Positions 19,050 through 43,052 of a DNA stretch of 64,000 bases are shown here, in pieces. The stretch spans positions 37,061,623 to 37,125,622 of the forward strand of contig NC_135172.1 of assembly GCF_041146795.1 (NCBI RefSeq). The letters are read 5' to 3'. Made by a program: the position numbers and the translations under genes. Source of the DNA: Maylandia zebra (taxonomy: Eukaryota > Chordata > Actinopteri > Cichliformes > Cichlidae). Position 1 is the stretch's first letter; each line of letters starts with the position of its first letter. A model generated the notes under the pieces. The model searched no databases. It worked only from the letters and a program-made list of their open reading frames with translations, and was not told the origin of the DNA.

Positions 19050-20404
19050 CTATTCAAGATCTCTTTGCGAGAGAACTGTGCGATAGAGAGAAGTGCCTTT
19101 CGCCTGGTAGAAAGTCACGGTCATCTTGTTCTTTGTCACTTCTGCATGGATGAATCCTCCCAGTGTTGAAGCCTTGCCGGTGAAAAACTTAAGAGAATCT
19201 TTGGGAACATGGCGCCAGTGACGGGTGTCAGGATCCAGGAAGTTTCCAGCACCGCTCACCACATAGCCTATGTTAGACTCTTCGAGGTACTGTGGGAAAA
19301 AGAAGAGGAAAATTCATTGTAGCTCTAAGAGTAGCTATGCAGATTTATATCAAATGTTAAACATACTCTTCCCGAACCAACCTGCAGGTTGTGGTCATGG
19401 CCGCAGAGGTAAGCAGTGGCCTTGTATTTGATGAGCAGTGGACGGAGGCTTTGCACCAGACACTTTGTGGGGCCGTGCTCGGACACAGACCAAACAGGGT
19501 AGTGGCCTGCCACCAACAGGAAGTCTGCCTTGGACAGAGCCAGTCTCTCTTGCAGCCAAGCCAGCTGGCGATTGGCATCCAATTCATTCAGGGGTCCACT
19601 TGGCTTCTTGTCCGAATTGTCGTCAGAGTTACCGCAAAGCATCACAGTGTCAAGCATGATGATGGTCAGAGTCTTCCCCGTGTTGGGAATGCGGAAGTTC
19701 AGCTCATAGTAGTACGAGGGGAATTTCCTATCAAAGGTAATGAAGAGGCATCAAAATTTAACTGAGTATTTCCTAAAAGCTTAAAACTTTAAGATGTCCG
19801 AACTTTATATTCTGCCCCTTACCATCTGTTAGATCTGCTGCTGTAGTCGATCTGGGCTTTGACATTCCCTGCGTGGTCGTGATTGCCAGCGATCACATAC
19901 CAAGGGACTTGGAGGGACTTTGCAGTGTACACAGATTCAAAAGTTTCCTGATAAGAATAAGGAAAACATAGTTACTGCTTTCAACACACAGTTTTAAAAT
20001 ACAGTGTTGTTTTTTCACGCCACATTTATTCTACTCACCTTAAACCGAGGAGAATCCACAGTGTTCACACCTTTGTAGTAGAAGTTATCGCCCAGAGCAA
20101 GAACAAAATCAGCTCCCATCTGGTCTGCTATTTTGCTCATTTCTTGAGCTGTGGCCTTCTGCACAGCAGTGATGTAGGGGGGATAAGGCACACCACCCCA
20201 GTCGCCCACTGCCAGAAACTTAATGGAGGTTCTGTTGCCTGTAAGAGGAAAAGAATATTAGTACTTCTGATTGGAAAGTAAGCTTATGAAAGTCAGTGTG
20301 GCGTAATACTCACTGCGACTTTCCTCCAGGTTTTGGAAGGCAGTTGGATAGCAGTAGGCCACGGGGATGGCAGCAATCAAGATGGATAAAATAGTGACTG
20401 CCAT
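19050..20404 (-). CDS. acp5: tartrate-resistant acid phosphatase type 5
   Basis: A secreted or lysosomal purple acid phosphatase with an Fe-Fe centre, best known from osteoclasts and macrophages. Coding exons in gene order: 20404-20314, 20238-20039, 19947-19823, 19727-19382, 19289-19050; the sum is 1002 nt, 333 residues (human 325). Residues 1 to about 18 ([18 protein letters not shown]) form a signal peptide. Metal-binding blocks are all present: [26 protein letters not shown] and GHDHNLQ. NRTS early in the mature chain is a possible N-glycosylation site. The exposed loop between the metal blocks is Asp/Ser/Lys-rich ([12 protein letters not shown]), as in the protease-sensitive repression loop of the family. 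A 5' untranslated exon ends at a gtaggttg donor near 20554. The gene looks intact. Confidence 0.96.
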
Positions 20405-20554
20405 CTTCAAAGACAAACAAAGCATTGGAATTTAAGTTAACGGCAAATTTAAACTCGGCTCAGTCACAAGATGTGACACCACAGAAATGAAAGTCAGCAC
20501 CTGCAAAAGCAACAAAGCAGAAGCAAAATGAAACAACCAAAACCACAACCTACC

Positions 20555-20610
20555 ATGTGACGCTAAGCTTCGCGCTCTCTCTCTCTCTGCCTCCCACTAC
20601 GCTAAAGAAC
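20555..20610 (-). other. acp5: probable non-coding first exon of acp5
   Basis: A minus-strand donor (cacatg|gtaggttg) near 20554 follows a run rich in GAGA and CG. The coding start at 20404 lies just after a tttgaag acceptor. The exon's upstream edge is not resolved. Confidence 0.4.
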
Positions 20611-20699
20611 AAGTCCCTCAGTTATGCTTTTTTTTTTGTCCTAAAGGTGACTTGTGATTGGCTGCAGCCTAAAGCTGACATGCCTCAGCTGGAGTAAAT

Positions 20700-22250
20700 A
20701 GAAACCAATCAAAGAAACCGTGTGTGTGTGAGGCAAAGGTCAAACGTCTACATAATTAAACAGATAAAAAGACCCTCAACAGAGACGCCACAACAACAGT
20801 GTGAAGTGCTGCCTGATTGATGAGGGGGGGAAACAGCTTTTCATGTGTAAAGAATAGGTGTCAATATGCAGAGATAATGTCGTCAAAGACAAAACACTCA
20901 CGGCTGATGGGATCTGTTGGGACACTCTCCACCCTCAGAGTGATCGTCGTTCCCCCCTCGCCTTTTATCAGCAGTCCTGGAGGAGAGGATGTAGGAGGAC
21001 CAGCCCCGGGACACGCTGGAGAGGCATGATCATTGCTCAGACACTGACTAGAAGGTCATAAGGGCACACATGTGATCTATTGTGGTTAATATAGCTGGTG
21101 TCCAGACATGTTTTCCACTTCAATATTATTCAGATTTTCCTGTTTAGCTTGTTTTCTTTCCATCTTTTGCTTCCTGCTTTTTGAATAACTTCAAAATAAC
21201 ACGTAAAACACTAAGTTCAGTAAAATAATGGGTCAAATTGCTGAATATAGTCTTGCAGCATTAAACATGAACCAAAGAAAGTTGATTCTTTTCGTCTGGA
21301 CGTTGCATTTTCACTGGTTGAAATCTTTGATCACCCATTCAAATGACTTCAGTTTCAGCTGACTGCAGCTTTCCCAACCTTACAAACACTACATTTGCAT
21401 AACGACTGAAAACACTGACTCACAATGCTTTCCAAAAAACGTGGTTAATCCCAGTTAGTTCGTTTTGGTTTGGGCCTTTTTCCCCTTAATAAATGACGAT
21501 CATCACCTGAAAACCGGCCTTATCTTTATCTCATATTAGAACTTGCTTGAGCTGAAACACGCAAGTCTTACAAATATCCAACAAAAAAAAGAGGTTGAAG
21601 ACTTTTTCACAGTGTTTCACACAAGTTTTGGTAAAAGGTTGAAGTATGTGAAGCCTCTATCAAGAAAAACTGCTGTAAGACATTACTGGAATTGTCTCTC
21701 ACACCTAGAGGTGTCACATACTAATGCAAAAACAAAGTATGCAGTTCTCCTTTTAGTGTGGTTACAGAGCTCAATTCCCTAAAGTTGTTTTCGAGCGATA
21801 TTCATTTGCTAAAACAAAAACACAAGATGAGTTTTACTGTTAATAATTTGCTGTCCTTAAGTTTTTTGTTTTTGCCGACAGTCAGCAAACCCTCATCTCT
21901 GGAGCTTCCACTTGTCCCCTCCTTTAATCTTTATCAAATTTCACTGGGAGTGCTAATATTGGATCAAGCTTGCAAAATGTGCTTTAAATTTTCAAATAAC
22001 TTTTAACTACACTCCTCTAATTACGGGTCAGTGAGGGTTCCTGTCAGCTTTGATAGCAGCGCAGGTAGGGAGCGCGTGGGTGCCGTATGCTTGTCCTGCA
22101 TTCACAGCAGTCTGGCTGTGCATGCACAAATCATTTGCAGCTGCCACATGTCAGAGCTTGAATAAGATGAAGCTCTTAAAATGCCAACAATCATACTAAC
22201 AAGATCTCTGCAATGTCTGTAATTAAGAAACTGATGGTCAGAAGCTCAGC
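20700..22250. other. acp5 upstream region to ilf3 3' end
   Basis: Intergenic sequence between two minus-strand genes. No exon or clear repeat was found. The sequence is AT-rich, with no open frame supported by splice sites or codon use. Confidence 0.4.
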
Positions 22251-22264
22251 TCCAAAATAAGTCA

Positions 22265-22270
22265 TTTATT
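22265..22270 (-). terminator. ilf3: poly(A) signal of ilf3
   Basis: AATAAA on the minus strand about 585 bases past the ilf3 stop codon. It marks a likely 3' untranslated region from 22853 to about 22.25 kb. Confidence 0.5.
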
Positions 22271-22853
22271 TGTACAAGGATTAGAGCGTTTTTATGAGAC
22301 AGAAAGGACTTCAGTTTAAAACAACAAGCAGCTTTACATAAAAAAAATATACTGATACAGAACCAGTACACTACATTAAAAAGACAAAACAACCCAACGT
22401 AACACTCATGTCAACATTGACGTGATGAAGGCTACAGATAAAAGAAACGTAACTTAAAACTGGCTTACTGGTTTGTCAAAAGAACTGACAACTGAGGTTA
22501 AGAGTATCAAACAAGATCAGCAGAATTCCAGTTTCAGAGAAAACACCAGCATTTCTTTTTTTATTTCTTTTTAAGAGAGGTACCTTAGGATGATCCCTAA
22601 TCATCAAGGTGGGAAAGACTACATATTTCATTATGCTGACATGCTTCCTTGCACTCTTTCCCCTACCCCTCTGCCATCACAGAGGAACTCTGAACTGCTT
22701 AAATCCCACCTTGAGGAAATGAGGAGGCATCTGCAGGAGCTCAGAGCTGGGAAACAGGCCTATCCTTCCTTATAGCATTGCTTGAAGCAGTCAAGACATG
22801 AGGAAAAAAAGGGAGTCATGTAAGCATAATAAAAAGCACCAGTGATGTTATGA

Positions 22854-35830
<12,977 letters not shown>

Positions 35831-36059
35831 GCTGTCGCGATCGCAGGACCCAAGCTACCACCTGTGCGCCCCCAAGTATACACCACTGTTAAAAACAGTT
35901 AGCAGGCAATTGGCTGTGTAATAACAACCACAATAAAGCAGCAGATGATTTGACATTATCCATGTATATGCTAACGTTAACTAAGCGGTACACTTGTTAC
36001 GCTGCAGGCTGAGACATGTGGTTAGGATGCAGTAACTACGCTCACAGCAAACTAAATAT

Positions 36060-36100
36060 ATTTATAATAATAATAATAATGATGATGATAATAATAATAA
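36060..36100 (+). repeat. (TAA)/(TGA) microsatellite
   Basis: An imperfect ATA/ATG trinucleotide run in the ilf3 5' region, between the two 5' untranslated exons. Confidence 0.7.
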
Positions 36101-36264
36101 AAAAAACTGGTCCCTTACACCCATAATTATTCCATCCACATAAGTCAAGGCAGCCAATTAGCCTATGTTTACAGCGACTGGATGCTAGCAAGCTAGGTGA
36201 AGTTACCCAGAATGTCAGTGCTGTTAACGTTGCATTACATTTCGATTATGTCTTTAGAGCTCAC

Positions 36265-36350
36265 CTCTGTCAACGGGCCAGTAAACAGGTGTAGGTCCCT
36301 TAACGTTGTTAGCTTCAGGATGTTAGGTTAGTTTGAGATGAGCCAGGCCT
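36265..36350 (-). other. ilf3: 5' untranslated first exon of ilf3
   Basis: A minus-strand donor (gacagag|gtgagctc) near 36264 pairs with an acceptor (tttttaacag) at 35886-35888, giving a second exon from 35885 that carries the ATG at 35830 in a good context (gacagcATGG). The upstream edge is not resolved; repeat-derived sequence begins close by at about 36380. Confidence 0.5.
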
Positions 36351-36377
36351 GCGCAGGATCGGTCACTCCGGTGAAGT

Positions 36378-36975
36378 TTCGCTTCTTCTTCTCCTAGTTT
36401 AATTGCGGGTCGCACATTACCGTGTTTAGGTGTATACCGCCACCTGGTGAACCGGAGTGTGCGTTATGTCATAACTAACTAACTAACTAACTAACTAAAT
36501 AAATAAATAAATAAATGCAAAGTAAAAGCAAGAGTAAAAAGGATGACTTGTTTGAACATGTTCCATGTTGGACATTCCACAAATGCACTACAAACTAGAC
36601 CTTGGAACAATATGCTTATTTGCACACCTCAGTCACATAGTTATTGAACACGTCTACAATATATTTGCACATTTTGCATCTTGCACATGTCTTCGTCCTG
36701 TCTTGTCTACAATATTGTGAGCATAACATGAACCTGGTATTCAATACCCACTGCACAATAGTCTCACTTTACTGTAATTGCACATGACCACTTTGTATTG
36801 TCTCTTATTCTGTCTTTGTTTATTGTACATATATTTGGTTAGTAGTAGTACATTTTTATCTTTTTAATTTGACTTAAATTTAGCAAGGGGTGAAATGGCA
36901 TTTTGATATGCTGTATACTGTGTATATTGTTATACTGACAATAAAAACCTTGAATCTTTAATCTTGAATATTCAG
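36378..36975 (+). mobile_element. L2-like LINE remnant
   Basis: The left part (cttcttcttctcctag, then ataccgccacctgg and ggagtgtg) resembles the 5' end common to some fish LINEs. The right part ends 'gacaataaaaaccttgaatc' plus a short tttaatcttgaa repeat, a LINE 3' tail. A (CTAA)n/(ATAA)n microsatellite at 36471-36515 lies between. Most of the coding body is missing. Family is from memory. It lies just upstream of the ilf3 first exon. Confidence 0.5.
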
Positions 36976-37904
36976 AGGAGGGACAGAGGATAGACTGGGC
37001 AAAGGTTGTTGAAGAAGGAGCTCTGAAGCAGGAGGAAAGGAGGAGAACAGACTAGTGCAACAGGAGGAGAATGCAGACGGGAAGGAGATAATCCTCAATG
37101 GAAAAGCTGCATACCACTTCTTCTGTCACAAATCCTTCACTGTCTCCCAGTTTTCCATTATGGTATCGCTCGACTGTCATCCATTAGTTCATCAATATTT
37201 CTTCTCTTGAAGTTCATTATGCATTTCTGTTTATATTTGGATCTTGACCCACCCATTTGCTGAGACCTAACTATTCGAGGAAAAACATTCTAAGTGGAAT
37301 ATGATGATCTCAGTGTCTACTTATGGCTCTGGGATCTAAGCCTCTTGGGCCTCTTCTATCTGTTACAAACCAAAAATTATTGGAACTAACTGCTCTACGT
37401 CAATTTTTTTTTTCCAATATAGCCATCAGACTCAGTTGTATATGTTCAGATATCCACTCCCCTGATCATCCCAAGTAAATATTTGTATAGTATTAAAGTA
37501 ATTCCTCTTTACATAAACTCAGACCATCTTTCTTTTTTGAATCCATTTTCTCTTCTGTTCTGTGTGATGTAAGTCCACATCTAACACTGAAAATATCCAT
37601 GGAGGAACATTACATCACACAGTTACTACTCTTACCTTTTCACATCATATTCTTCTGCTATCGTTATTTCCCTTTTTGTAACATGTCAGCTTTCACCAGT
37701 TTGCATTATGCAATCTGGTTAGACTTTGGTCCTGCTTCATACTAACAAAGATATAATGCAATGTTGTTAGCTGCTAATATTTTGGAGAACAAATAGGAAT
37801 AAATATGTTAATTTAATCAATTTTTTCTATTCATGATGCAGATTATTTTTTAGTTTTAAATGATCTGATACAATTGCGATCAGTCCAGGTTGTTCTGTGC
37901 CTCT

Positions 37905-37985
37905 TGCTCTATGACAGCTGCATAGGCTCCAGCCACTCCCTGCAACCCTAAGCTTGGAAAGTGATTTAGAAAATGGATGGAAAGA
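37905..37985 (+). repeat. short fish retroposon 3' fragment
   Basis: Reads 'gcataggctccagcc', 'gcaaccc', then 'agaaaatggatgg', the diverged end of a common fish retroposon (see 40905-41015 for another). Too short to classify. Confidence 0.4.
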
Positions 37986-38203
37986 TGATCCAGTCCACTT
38001 AAAAACAGTTATTTGGTCCAATATTTCTGTTTGAACTTAACCTAAATAGTTCTTGTAAAGGATTCTGTTGTTTGAGATCCATTTTAATACAGGTCAGTAT
38101 TTTATTTTATTTCAGACACACATAAAGTTAACTGTATTTAATTTAGAAACGCATACACAAAAAACAAAAATGTAGAATTTGTATCAGTGTCCTCCATTGC
38201 ATA

Positions 38204-38713
38204 CAGTGCTTAACAAAATTATAAGATCACCACCCAATGTAAGGCTCAACTGCCCTAAATTAATAATTTAAAATTTGGTAATTGCGAAAATCATTATTTA
38301 TGTTTCTGTAATGTTAATCCATCTTCACAAGCTATTTTATCAAAATGATATTTTTTTTATGCAAAAATTTTTGTTATCCACAAATTTTAAAACTTACTGT
38401 TCCATAAAAAAGCAAAAAATTAGTACATAAAAATATTTTTTTGAAATTGAAATTACAGTTATTTACTTGGAGTCCTGAACAAAAAAAATAATATTATTTT
38501 GTTGTTGTTGTTGTCGTTGTTGAATGTTATGCTGGATTGGTTTCGGACTTCTCAGAGAAGTCCAGTTTGCCAGTTCAAATGTAGGTATTACAACATGAAT
38601 TCAGTTTATTTTTTCCCCTAATAAACATCAACATGACTTTTAGTTACTGACAGATTTCTAAAATATTTGTGTTTTCTTGTTTTTATGTGGTCTAATAATT
38701 TTGTTAATCACTG
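38204..38713. mobile_element. Tc1/mariner-type MITE
   Basis: Inverted ends of about 28 bp begin cagtgcttaacaaaattat on the left and cagtgattaacaaaattat on the right (read inward). TA dinucleotides flank both ends (38202-38203 and 38714-38715), the target site of Tc1/mariner elements. The 510-bp body is AT-rich and holds no transposase. Confidence 0.75.
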
Positions 38714-39068
38714 TATGGGTAAATGAAAAAACAAACTTGCAAGAAACATGATCATGATTGAATTATTTTACCTGCTCTGTACCCCACAATATAACCAGTC
38801 CAGATCCTGTGATCAGCTGAAATAAGAAAGGGTCAATAGGGCATATGTCCACTCACCAAGATTGGATGGCAAAACCTATTATGATTGGACTGAAAGCTTT
38901 ATGGGAGGTTAAATAAATATCAGATTTCATTTATTTAACATTTTGCAGTAATATTTAACATTATCCAGAATAATGAAGGAGCAATTGGAAATAGCAAGTC
39001 TAGATCTTCTAGGAATTTAGAGACATTTCTAGGACAAAATAAAAAGGCTTTTATGTGGTTGTAGGTGA

Positions 39069-39150
<82 letters not shown>
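39069..39150 (+). repeat. compound (CTA)n-(ATA)n microsatellite
   Basis: About 17 ACT/CTA units pass directly into about nine AAT units. It is an uninterrupted compound array and probably length-variable. Confidence 0.9.
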
Positions 39151-39152
<2 letters not shown>

Positions 39153-39277
39153 CACTGATGTCACAGACATCTGTATGATAGTAGAGTACAACATTTTTTA
39201 AAAGCTAAAAGATTCTGTTTCTAGCTTAGGGAAAAAATAAATACAAAGTTCTGGAATAAAATCACATTGAATCGTTT

Positions 39278-39283
39278 TTTATT
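39278..39283 (-). terminator. ptger1: candidate poly(A) signal of ptger1
   Basis: AATAAA on the minus strand about 0.8 kb past the ptger1 stop. A second copy lies near 39352. Confidence 0.4.
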
Positions 39284-40070
39284 TACATTCAGTCTTTACA
39301 CACACTCAGAAAAATGAGTGTATAATTCAAGTATTACGTTATAACCTCTTACTTTATTTCACAAAAAGAAATATATAAGCACACATAGAGCATATAAACA
39401 TACATAAACTCCACAGTATTTGAATATTAACATTCCTTAATGAAACACATTCAGCAGAATACGCTCTAAATACTTCTGGGTTTAGTTCGGTGCTCCCTCC
39501 AAATGTTAAAACCAGTACAACCGATTTCTTTTGCAACCATACAATGAAGGCATGCCAACTGTGCAATTCATGTCTTTAAAAGCAGATAGAACTGAGTACA
39601 AATAAATCAATGCAATACTGTATGTAGTCCCTGTATAAGTGGCACTTCTGCAAAACTTTGAGCTTCTCCAGACAAAGCGTGGTTAGTACTGCAGCCATAT
39701 GCGGCCTAAATCGTTCCCTTGTCCTCTTCAGAGTTTCCTTATGAGGGTATAATAACAAGGAATGTTCACTCAATGCAGGTAAACAGTAGAAAAGTGTATA
39801 TTTTGTGCAAAATCATAGCATTAGCTAGCTTTCATTTATAAGGTCCAGACCATGAACTCAGGGTAAACTTTGATGATGTGAGAAAGAGAAATGATGATTA
39901 AATCCAAGAAGCACTTTTTTAGAGAAGGTTTAAAAGCCACGGAGGTGTTTTCAAACATCCTGCTCTTCTGTTGGCTTTTCTTTATAAAGATCTTTGCTGA
40001 GTTCTTCATATGCTCACTGACCTGGTAACAAAATATATCCGCAAATTACTATGTCAGCCTTTCTCTCAGA

Positions 40071-43052
40071 TCAGACTTGATCTACATCATTCTTCTCTGA
40101 GCTAGGAAAAGAGGACGGCTCCCAACGGCCCAAAATAGTACCCCTCAGGCCTGCCTGGCACTTAGCGATGAGGTAGATTTTGCGGAGCACGGTGCGGCGC
40201 AACAGGATGTAAACCCAGGGGTCGAGGATCTGGTTCCACGTGGCCAGCCTCACTCCCATCACCATCAGGGTTTCATAGTATGACAAGCTGTGTCCAATGG
40301 TTCCCGTGTAGGAGTGAATCACGGACATCAGGCCAAAGATCTGCAGACATGAAACATAAAACTGCAGTTAGTAAAATGAAAAGTAAAAACAATATATTAA
40401 AAGAATAGCAAAATAAATGTTTATAAAAATAGAATGCCACTCTGCCCTCCTTAGTGTCATAGATACAGTGACATTGCTTTATAAGGTCTGGCTATAGTTG
40501 TACTAACCTCTTATTGATATTTTAAAGTAGAGACTGCAGGAGTAAAAGTTTAGCTGGACTGCATTGCGCCTAATACCTGGTATTAAAAGCTTCAGCTTTG
40601 ATACCAATACTTTTAATTAGTGAAATCTATAATATGCAATCATCTTAGGGAGAGCAATGTAATGAGATCACTTGTATTTACCATTTATTTAATAATGATA
40701 GTGCAAATTCTCTGATCACATGCAGGTATCATAAGACAAAAAACCTTCTGCTTCATATATGTTTGTGCACAGAAGTAACACCTGAGCCTTCTTACATTAC
40801 ATTACATTAAATTTGCATGCTACTGATATGTAACTATCAGCAATGTGCTGATGTTTGACCAAAAAATAACAAAGTCACCATGCCTGTCATGCCCAGTTTG
40901 AAACTGTAATGGACTGGTCACCTGTCCGAGGTGCGCCCTGACTTTTGTCAGGTGGCATTGGCTCGAGCCCCACACAAACCCTGAATTTGGATAAACAGTT
41001 AAGAAAATGGAAGGATGGAAGCAACCGATGGAAATAATTTCACTTTAGTAAAACAGAATTTGGCTGAATCTTTACGTGAGTCAGTCAAGCAAATGACAAT
41101 CTGAGTAAACTGAAATCACCAAATTAAAAAACACATTGTAAGCTTCTTAATATGATACAAACCAGATACCAGCTGTGTACGGTATGTTGTTTTGTCCTTG
41201 AGGACTGCTGCACAGTTCACTTGAGTGGCTGCATGAAAGCTTGAGCAAGAATTTTTGGACTGCTATTGTTCCTTGAGATGTAAGCTAGAGTTTGTTGGCA
41301 GGTCTAACTTGAGAGATACTTTCCCATTCTCATTTTCTGCTAATCCTATATAAACCCTTGATAGCGTGCAAAATCCCTCTGTTATTATGCATGTGACGCA
41401 CTTTTTAAATATGCGGTCTTTCTTTCTGACCACATTTCTGCTTCAGTCTCTGTTTGCACATTGTTTTTTTTGTTTTCTTAACTGAGCTTGATATTTAAAC
41501 AAAGTGATTGACTTACACAAAGTAAGAGCACTTACTCTTTAATTTAGCAGTTGTTGTTCCCTGTCTGACATTTGATCCCATAATGATCCAGCTGTGTAAT
41601 GTGATCCAGTTCTCTTCAGAAATGTGTTAAATAAGAATTTCATGTTTTGTTTTGTTTTTACAGAAACAAGGCCATTTGGACAGAAGATTCTTTCTTTCTT
41701 TTTTTGTCTTTGTCAGCACTGATCCTGTTGCTAATGCAGTGTGACTTTAAATATTACTTCTAACTTCACAGTTTTTAACCAAAATTCTCAGTTTGCCCCT
41801 AATCTCACAGTTGCACTATGTGACATAACTTGAAAACCTCCAAAAATTTGAGGAGTAAAAATACTGCTTAACCACCACATAGGTGCTTTCAAACATACTG
41901 GCTAAAAATCCACTTGTAGTGAGCTGCCAGAATGAGTAAGAGAGCTGTAAAGCTGTTGTGATCTAACAGCTGCAATAAAACTGACGAGAGTTAATAAAGC
42001 ACAGTATGGGCATGAAGGCAAGCATGCTCAGAGTGTCGCTAATCATCCAACCTAAGTAGAAACATCTGTGTGAGAGAACATTTGATGCGTAAGAGCTCTT
42101 TCTTTTTTTATTTTTAGACAACAGGTGAAGTCTACCATCTTACTGACTTTTCTTTCTTAACCTTGTACTTCCTGACACTCACCAGCAGAGGGCTCCAACA
42201 GATACACGAAGTGACCATTATTCCAACGAGCTGCACCACCATCTCTATGTCGTGGGACTTGGTTGAGTGATGGGAGCCGGGCTGCCTCCTGAGCCGGGCG
42301 AAGACCAGTGTCAGTCCACTGATGGTGTTACAAACCAGCGCCACAGCTAGCGAGGCCAGCCCAAGTCCAGAGAACAATACTACAAATGCCACATCCACCT
42401 CCTTAGTGTCACTGAGCACTTTGATGAAACACCAGGTCCCTGGCTCTTGATAGGTGTAGGAACCCAGCTGAAAGCAGGGTAGCAAGGCCACACTTAAGGC
42501 TGCCAGCCAGATGATGGAAAGACAAATTTTTGCACGTCTTTTTGTGACCAAAGATGAGTGCAGCAGTGGTTTAGTAACACCCAGGCATCGCTCGGCAGCC
42601 ATGGCACAGCCCATGAAGAGAGGGCATAGTCCGAAGAACACCATGCTGCCACCGAGGAACTGGCACATCCCATCAGAGGAGTTGACATACTGAGGCCTTG
42701 CAGCTCCAGAGAGGTAGAGTCGGAGAACCAGGGCACCAGGAATCACATGGCCAATCGAGTCTGTAATCACTAGTGACGTGGCAAACAGAAGGAATGTAGC
42801 TTTGGAGCGCCGGCGCTGAAGGGAGTAAGCATTAACCAGGATGAAGAGGGCCACAATGTTGGAGATGATGCCCAGTGTCATGGACAATATGACAATGAAC
42901 GCTCCACCAGCGGTAGGCTCCTCAAAGGTGAGGTTTTCATGGTGTGACAGCCCTTCAACAGCAGCCCTGACCTCCACCTTCCCTCCACTGTCATTAGCCA
43001 CATGAGGGAGAAGCAGGGGGGCTGAGGAGTTGTAGTGGCTCAAAGCTAACAT
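40071..43052 (-). CDS. ptger1: prostaglandin E2 receptor EP1 subtype
   Basis: A class A GPCR for prostaglandin E2 that raises cell calcium. Two coding exons, 43052-42183 and 40340-40071, joined in phase 0 (CTG|ATC), give 379 residues (human 402). The intron falls in TM6 after CICWSPLL, the place usual for prostanoid receptors. Markers: [51 protein letters not shown] (ERC in place of DRY, as in EP1), GTWCFI in the second outer loop, [22 protein letters not shown], and [14 protein letters not shown] with the TM7 Arg that binds the ligand carboxylate. N-glycosylation sites are likely at YNSS, ANDS and ENLT. I chose the Met of MLALSHYN; a longer frame to 43115 crosses a clear acceptor (tctcctgcag) and would include intron sequence. 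The third inner loop is much shorter than in human. Confidence 0.95.
40905..41015 (+). repeat. fish retroposon 3' end fragment
   Basis: Reads 'actggtcacctgtccgaggt', 'ggcattggctcgagcccc', 'ccctgaatttggataaac' and 'aagaaaatggaaggatgg', a diverged copy of a very common fish non-LTR 3' end with a short GGAT-type tail. It lies in the ptger1 coding intron. Confidence 0.6.

Larger units (their letters stand above)
36976..39240. other. intergenic region between ilf3 and ptger1
   Basis: Apart from the retroposon fragment at 37905, the Tc1-type MITE and the trinucleotide microsatellite, I see no gene. No open frame with splice support was found. Confidence 0.4.

Noticed and set aside
19391-19765. Plus-strand frame of 124 codons
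   Set aside because: It is the antisense shadow of the large acp5 exon and has no own support.
42132-42182. Extension of the first ptger1 coding exon to [10 protein letters not shown]
   Set aside because: This reads past the gtgagt donor; the join to the exon at 40340 restores the TM6-TM7 sequence of EP1.
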